DNA from: Lysobacterales bacterium
Lineage (GTDB): Bacteria > Pseudomonadota > Gammaproteobacteria > Xanthomonadales > Xanthomonadaceae
Assembly: GCA_020442465.1 (NCBI GenBank)
Contig: JAGRJY010000056.1
Location: 1 to 40,206 of the forward strand
Reading direction: 5' to 3'
DNA length: 40,206 nt
Shown: positions 32,341 through 40,206 of the stretch, piece by piece
How the letters are laid out: each line of letters starts with the position of its first letter
Numbering within the stretch: the first letter of the stretch is position 1
The notes under the pieces: model-generated
The model's input: the letters and a program-made list of their open reading frames with translations, nothing else
The model's database searches: none
Told to the model about the DNA's origin: nothing
Translations under genes and position numbers: made by a program

Positions 32341-32428
32341 CACCTTCCGCGCCGACCGGATGAAAAAAGCGTCCGGAAGGTGCCGCAGGGCGTGGCGCAT
32401 GCGGTAGGCTTGAGTCGACCCTTCCGGA
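32341..32428 (+). promoter_or_regulatory. Leader with two mutually exclusive stems upstream of the REC-EAL gene
   Basis: CACCTTCCG (32341-32349) pairs perfectly with CGGAAGGTG (32374-32382), enclosing an A6 run in the loop. The overlapping TCCGGAAGG (32372-32380) can instead pair perfectly with CCTTCCGGA (32420-32428), just upstream of the ATG at 32441. The two 9-bp stems cannot form together. The second would cover the region just before the start codon. A regulatory role is inference; it also requires transcription to start upstream of 32341. Confidence 0.35.
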
Positions 32429-32440
32429 TGCTTCCCGAGC

Positions 32441-33631
32441 ATGGCGCTGCCCGATCTGCGCATCATGGTGGTTGAAGACCACGGCTTTCAGCGCCGCATG
32501 GCCTTGCGCATCCTCGGCGAGCTGGGGGTCACGAAGACCATGGAGTCCGCCGACGGCCAGTCGGCGCTCAACGCGCTGGCGGCCGCCGACGAGCGCCCCG
32601 ACATCGTGCTGGTCGATCTCGATCTGCCCGGCATGGACGGCATCGAGCTGATCGGTCTGATCGCCGAACGCCGACTGGCACGGTCGGTGGTGCTGGTCAG
32701 CGCCCTGGATTCGGCGCTGATGAACACCGTGCAGACCATGGCGCGTGCCTATGGCTTGCGCGTGATCGGCGCGATCGAGAAGCCGCTGGCGCAGAACAAG
32801 CTGCGTGACATGCTGGATCTGTACGAGTCCGGCGAGCGCGAAACGGCCGAAGTGGTGCACGCGGAAGTGTCGCCGCAGCAGCTGGCCGAGGCGCTCGAAC
32901 GCGACGAGATCGTGCCCTACTTCCAGCCGCAGGTGACCTTCACCAACGGCCAGGTCGTCGCGGTCGAGGCCCTGGCCCGATGGGTGCGCGCCGACGGAAG
33001 CATGGTGTGGCCGAGCCAGTTCATCCCGGTGGCCGAACGCGAAGGTCTGATCGACGGCCTCACCGAGCGCCTCCTCGACAAGGCTTGCGGCTGGAAGTTG
33101 CGCTGGGCGCAGCGCGGTCTGCACCTGCGCCTCGCGGTCAACATGTCGATGGCCAACCTGCATCGCATCGATGCCGCGGACCGCTTTCAGACCATCGTGC
33201 GCAGCCACGGCGTCGACCCGCGCGAGGTGGTGCTCGAGCTCACCGAGAGCTCGGTGATGGAAGAAGCCGCCGCCGCCCTGCACGTGCTTGCCCGCCTGCG
33301 CCTGAAGGGCTTCGGGCTGTCGATCGACGACTTCGGTACCGGCTACAGCTCGCTGTCACAGCTGGCGCAGATTCCGTTCACCGAGCTCAAGATCGATCGC
33401 AGCTTCGTCGGCGGCGCGCCGGGCAACGCGCGCAAGCGTGCGGTGGTGGAGACCAGCCTTGATCTGGCCCGCAAGCTCAATCTCGCGGTGGTGGCCGAGG
33501 GCCTGGAAACCGTCGAGGAATGGCAGATGCTGGCCGAACTCGGCTGCACGTTCGGGCAGGGTTACCTCATCGCCCGACCGGTCGCCGGCGACCTCGTGCC
33601 CGAGGCCGTCGCCCGCTGGCGGCTGCCGTGA
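32441..33631 (+). CDS. RocR-type response regulator with c-di-GMP phosphodiesterase (REC-EAL)
   Basis: 396 residues. The receiver domain (1 to about 125) has acidic residues E12 and D13, phosphoacceptor Asp59 (VLVDLDLPGMDG) and Lys114 (EKP). The EAL domain (about 145-390) has Glu176 in EAL, Asn234, Glu266, Asp296 and Asp297 in DDFGTG, Lys317, Glu353 and Gln373: every residue needed for metal binding and catalysis. Each is numbered one above the P. aeruginosa RocR equivalent (392 residues), so this is an orthologue-like enzyme. It linearises c-di-GMP to pGpG, and phosphorylation of Asp59 should switch it on. It stands just before two hybrid kinases on the same strand, likely phosphodonors directly or through the Hpt domain of the next gene. 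Confidence 0.95.
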   Translation: MALPDLRIMVVEDHGFQRRMALRILGELGVTKTMESADGQSALNALAAADERPDIVLVDLDLPGMDGIELIGLIAERRLARSVVLVSALDSALMNTVQTMARAYGLRVIGAIEKPLAQNKLRDMLDLYESGERETAEVVHAEVSPQQLAEALERDEIVPYFQPQVTFTNGQVVAVEALARWVRADGSMVWPSQFIPVAEREGLIDGLTERLLDKACGWKLRWAQRGLHLRLAVNMSMANLHRIDAADRFQTIVRSHGVDPREVVLELTESSVMEEAAAALHVLARLRLKGFGLSIDDFGTGYSSLSQLAQIPFTELKIDRSFVGGAPGNARKRAVVETSLDLARKLNLAVVAEGLETVEEWQMLAELGCTFGQGYLIARPVAGDLVPEAVARWRLP

Positions 33632-33723
33632 CGGCTGCCATGGCCGGGGGCGATCGCTCCGGTGGCGCTCGCGGATCGTATCCGCACGCCCGGCGGTGAG
33701 CAGAGCGGCCTTCGGCAAGTAGC

Positions 33724-36591
33724 ATGCGCAGCCTCGGCATTCGCCTGAGTTTGCGCACCGAGCTGGTGCTCGTGCTCGGCCTGCTGCTGCTCGGCTCGGT
33801 GGCCGTGGTCGCGCTCGACGAGTACAGCCAGTCGCGCGCCAAGACCCTGCAGCGCGAGCTGCTCGACAACTCGCTCGGTGGCCTGCGTCGCGCGATGGCG
33901 GTGGCCGACATCTACGGCATCGAGATTGTCGACGCGGTGTGGATGCTCGCGCACGGCTCGATTTCCTGGGCGCAGGCCGAGCAGGCCATCGAGTCGGGAA
34001 GCGCTCGCGTCGAACTGCACTGGGAGGCGCTCGCCGACGTGCCGCGCAGCGCCGAGCAGGAACTGCTGTTCAGCGAAGCGGCGCGGGCGCGCGAGCGCGC
34101 GGACGCCCTGGTGCGCGCGGTGCTCTCGGCAGTCAAGCGGGAGAATCGCGTCGCGCTGCTGCATCTGGCCGAAGACGAGCTGTATCCGGCGATCAATCCG
34201 GTGACCGTGCGTCTGCGCCAGCTCTCGGACATGGTGCTGATCGATGCCGAGCGTGCCGTGCGCGCCGAAAGCGAGCGCCTGGACGTGGTGCGCGCGCAGC
34301 GACTGATCGTGCTCTCGGCGGTGTTGCTGCTCGCGGCACTGATCGGTCGCGAGATGCTGCGCAATATCCTGCTCGGCGTGGCCAGCCTCGCGAGGATGGC
34401 GAAAGGCATGCGTCGCGGCAACTACGAGATCGCGCCCACCTACCGGCCCTCGGGCGAGCTCGGCGAGCTCACCGATACCTTCGTCGAGATGCGCGCAGGG
34501 CTGCGCGCCAGTGAAGCCGAGCTGCGCGGCCTGCTCGAGACCACGGAGCGGGTCAAGCGCAGTCTCGAGGTGCGTGACCTGTTCCAGCGGTCGCTGCTGG
34601 ACGCCGCGCAGACCGCGATCCTCTCGGTCGATGCCGAAGGACGCTTCACCCACGTCAACCCGTTCGCCGAGAGTCTGCTCGGCTACACCGCCGTAGAACT
34701 GATCGGCCAGGCAACCCCCGACTTGCTGCACAGCCCCGACCAGCTGGCGCGCGCGGCGGCCGAACTCGGTGCCGAGTCGCAGCGCGAGCTGCCGGACGAC
34801 TGGCGCGTGTTCCTGCATATCGCCGACCGACGGTCGGGTGCTGCGGAGTGGACCCTGCGACGCAAGGACGGCAGCGAGGTGCCGGTGCTGCAGGCGGTAT
34901 CGGTGATGCACGACCAGCAGGGCGGTCTGGTCGGGCTGCTGTTCGTCGCCACCGACCTGACCGACATGAAGCGGCTCGAACGGGAACTGCGCGAGAGCGA
35001 GGCGCGTGCCCGCGAGGCGAGTCGGGCCAAGAGCGCGTTCGTGGCGGCGATGAGCCACGAAATCCGCACGCCGATGATCGGCGTCACCGGCATGGTCGAG
35101 GTGCTCAGCCACACCCGGCTCGACGACGAGCAACGGCGGTCGCTGAACATCATCCAGCACTCTGCCGAAACCCTGCTGCAGATCCTCGGCGACGTGCTCG
35201 ACGTGTCGAAAATCGAAGCGGGTCGGCTGGAGATCCATCCCGAAGTCGCCTCGTTGCGCAGCGTGGTCGCCGGGGCGACCTACAACTACCTTGGCTCGGC
35301 GTCCAGCAAGGGTCTGCAGCTGGAGTTTGATATCGATGAGCGGGTGGCGCCGGCCTTGCGCTTCGACCCGGTGCGTCTGCGCCAGGTGCTGGCCAATTTC
35401 CTGTCCAACGCGATCAAGTTCACCGATCAGGGTCGTATCGACCTCAGTGTCGCCGTGCTGGATGAAGACGAGCAACACCAGCAGTTGCGCCTGGCAGTCC
35501 GCGACACCGGCATCGGCGTGACCGAAGAGGCACAGAAGCGCCTGTTCCGCCCGTTCGCCCAGGCGGAATCCGACACGACTCGCAAGTACGGTGGCACCGG
35601 GCTGGGGCTGATGATCTGCCGGCGCCTGGCCCATCTCATGGGCGGTGCCGTGCGCATGGAAAGCGCGCCCGGTGAAGGCACCACCCTGTTCCTCGAGATC
35701 CGGCTGCCGAAGGCCGACCCGGCCCTGCTGCCTGCCGAATCCGGCGATGCGGCCAAGGCCGCGGATCGTTTCCAGCCGCGGCCCTTGCCGACGCCGGCCG
35801 AAGCCGAGCGCGAGCGCAGCCTGATTCTGCTGGTCGACGACCATCCGACCAATCGCGTGGTCATCGCGCGCCAGCTCGCCCTCGCGGGCTTCGCCTGCGA
35901 AACGGCCGACGACGGCGAACAGGGTGTCGTCGCGTGGAGCAGTGGTCGCTTCGCGCTGGTGCTGTCGGATGTGCACATGCCCGTGCTCGACGGCTACGGC
36001 ATGGCGAAAGAGATCCGTACCCGCGAACAGGCGTCCGGACGGTCCCGCACGCCGATCGTGGCGCTGACCGCCGCCGCCATGAAAGGCGAAGCCGAACGCT
36101 GCCTTGCCGCCGGCATGGACGACTATCTGATCAAACCGGTCGGCATCGGCGTGCTCAGCGACCGCCTGTATCGCTGGCTGCCCCATCTGCCGCGCCCGCA
36201 GCCGCGCGGCGATTCGGCTGCCGCGCCGAAGCTGCCGCAGGCCGGCAAGCCGGCGCCCATCGACCCTGCGGTGCTCGACGAGATCGCCGCCGGGGACGAG
36301 GAGGCGCGCCGCGGCATCCTGCTCGATTTCCTCCAGGCCAGCGTGCAGGACGTCGAGCAGCTGCAGCGCGCGCTGCAGGCGGTGGACACCAAGGCCACCG
36401 CGCGCGAGGCACACAAGATCAAGGGTGCCGCGCGACTGGTCGGTGCGGTGGAAATGGCGGAGGTCGCCGAACAGATGGAGCACGCCGCGAAATCGGGCGA
36501 CTTGCATGCGGTGCTGGCGGCCAGCCCGGACCTGAACACGGCGCTGCAGCGTCTGCGCTGGTTCGTGGAGGGGCTGGACGCACCGCCGTAG
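33724..36591 (+). CDS. Hybrid sensor histidine kinase (TM-HAMP-PAS-HisKA-HATPase-REC-Hpt)
   Basis: 955 residues. A first membrane helix (about 12-30), a periplasmic domain of about 160 residues, a second helix (about 193-208), HAMP (about 210-262), a PAS domain (about 285-415; ILSVDAEGRFTHVNPFAESLLGY), HisKA with His445 (AMSHEIRTP), HATPase with Asn562 (N box), Asp594 (DTGIG) and GGTGLGL, a receiver with Asp749 (LVLSDVHMPVLDG), and C-terminal Hpt with His897 (AHKIKGAARLVG). All phosphorelay residues are present, giving an internal His-Asp-His route whose output could be the REC domain of the REC-EAL gene before it or of the fusion after it. The periplasmic ligand is unknown. No separate response regulator with a DNA-binding domain is nearby. 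Confidence 0.95.
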   Translation: MRSLGIRLSLRTELVLVLGLLLLGSVAVVALDEYSQSRAKTLQRELLDNSLGGLRRAMAVADIYGIEIVDAVWMLAHGSISWAQAEQAIESGSARVELHWEALADVPRSAEQELLFSEAARARERADALVRAVLSAVKRENRVALLHLAEDELYPAINPVTVRLRQLSDMVLIDAERAVRAESERLDVVRAQRLIVLSAVLLLAALIGREMLRNILLGVASLARMAKGMRRGNYEIAPTYRPSGELGELTDTFVEMRAGLRASEAELRGLLETTERVKRSLEVRDLFQRSLLDAAQTAILSVDAEGRFTHVNPFAESLLGYTAVELIGQATPDLLHSPDQLARAAAELGAESQRELPDDWRVFLHIADRRSGAAEWTLRRKDGSEVPVLQAVSVMHDQQGGLVGLLFVATDLTDMKRLERELRESEARAREASRAKSAFVAAMSHEIRTPMIGVTGMVEVLSHTRLDDEQRRSLNIIQHSAETLLQILGDVLDVSKIEAGRLEIHPEVASLRSVVAGATYNYLGSASSKGLQLEFDIDERVAPALRFDPVRLRQVLANFLSNAIKFTDQGRIDLSVAVLDEDEQHQQLRLAVRDTGIGVTEEAQKRLFRPFAQAESDTTRKYGGTGLGLMICRRLAHLMGGAVRMESAPGEGTTLFLEIRLPKADPALLPAESGDAAKAADRFQPRPLPTPAEAERERSLILLVDDHPTNRVVIARQLALAGFACETADDGEQGVVAWSSGRFALVLSDVHMPVLDGYGMAKEIRTREQASGRSRTPIVALTAAAMKGEAERCLAAGMDDYLIKPVGIGVLSDRLYRWLPHLPRPQPRGDSAAAPKLPQAGKPAPIDPAVLDEIAAGDEEARRGILLDFLQASVQDVEQLQRALQAVDTKATAREAHKIKGAARLVGAVEMAEVAEQMEHAAKSGDLHAVLAASPDLNTALQRLRWFVEGLDAPP

Positions 36592-36692
36592 CGTCAGCGC
36601 GATCGCAATCCACGCTCGAAGACCGCGCTGTGGGTGCAGCAGACTTCGCGGCCCTCTATCATCGGTGTTGCCTGACGGCTCCGGTTTGCTGC

Positions 36693-40013
<3,321 letters not shown>

Positions 40014-40054
40014 GGTCGGGGCGCGCCGAGCGCCGGAAGAAGGGAGGCCCGTAC

Positions 40055-40206
40055 ATGGCATTTGATGCGTTCCTGCTGATCGCGCTGATGATGGCCGTGG
40101 GCGTGCTGTGTCGCCGGCTCGGTGCGCTGCCCGACAACGCCGCCGAAGTGCTCAACCGCTTCGCCCTGATCGTCTGCCTGCCGGCGGCGATCCTGCGCCA
40201 TGCACC
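40055..40206 (+). CDS. AEC-family transporter (partial, cut by window end)
   Basis: The first 50 residues read MAFDAFLLIALMMAVGVLCR, then RLGALPDNAAEVLNRFALIV and CLPAAILRHA. This is the opening of auxin-efflux-carrier (Mem_trans) permeases, where a first helix is followed by a segment ending in LNRFxLxVxLPAxIL. AGGGAGG lies nine bases before the ATG. The stop is beyond the window, so the rest is unseen. It begins 41 bases after the cyclase fusion on the same strand; a functional link is not implied. Confidence 0.75.
   Translation, partial: MAFDAFLLIALMMAVGVLCRRLGALPDNAAEVLNRFALIVCLPAAILRHA

Overview
The window is high-GC bacterial chromosome, densely coded on both strands. Its content points to a gammaproteobacterium of the Lysobacterales/Xanthomonadales (Rhodanobacteraceae or Xanthomonadaceae-like): ubiK and comM beside a P-II gene, a class-typical bioC, REP-like palindromes between genes, a secreted protein with two SGWGL repeats, and many c-di-GMP signalling proteins. 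This placement is inferred from gene content, not from a marker gene. No rRNA, tRNA or CRISPR array was seen.

Left edge (1-4005): the outer end of an IS21-like insertion sequence stops exactly at base 127 and cuts a hyfC-like membrane subunit gene after 120 codons. Intact hyfB follows. Beyond it lies a visibly more AT-rich stretch with a ribbon-helix-helix regulator and two small genes of unknown function.

Cyanophycin module (4006-10267, minus strand): a CphZ/AotO-like zinc dipeptide hydrolase, an unusual double-length cyanophycinase and cyanophycin synthetase. Together they could make the Asp/Arg storage polymer, cut it to beta-Asp-Arg and split that dipeptide. The cyanophycinase is two fused S51 units; the second keeps the substrate-binding residues but has lost the nucleophilic serine.

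Central housekeeping block (10687-28957): a DMT-family exporter, an uncharacterised membrane protein followed by a P-loop ATPase, aminopeptidase N, the secreted repeat protein, bioC, comM, ubiK, P-II, a membrane-anchored Ser/Thr kinase, exonuclease III, an SGNH esterase, oligopeptidase A and a cyclic-nucleotide-domain/patatin phospholipase.

Right part (28958-40206, plus strand): a 754-base gap with three copies of a hairpin-rich repeat, then a MotA-like/OmpA-like proton channel pair, a small membrane protein, and a signalling run. That run is a RocR-type REC-EAL phosphodiesterase with all catalytic residues, a HAMP-PAS hybrid kinase with receiver and Hpt domains, and a TPR-histidine kinase-REC-GGDEF fusion with an intact inhibitory site. 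It pairs synthesis and breakdown of c-di-GMP under phosphorelay control. The window ends inside an AEC-family transporter gene.
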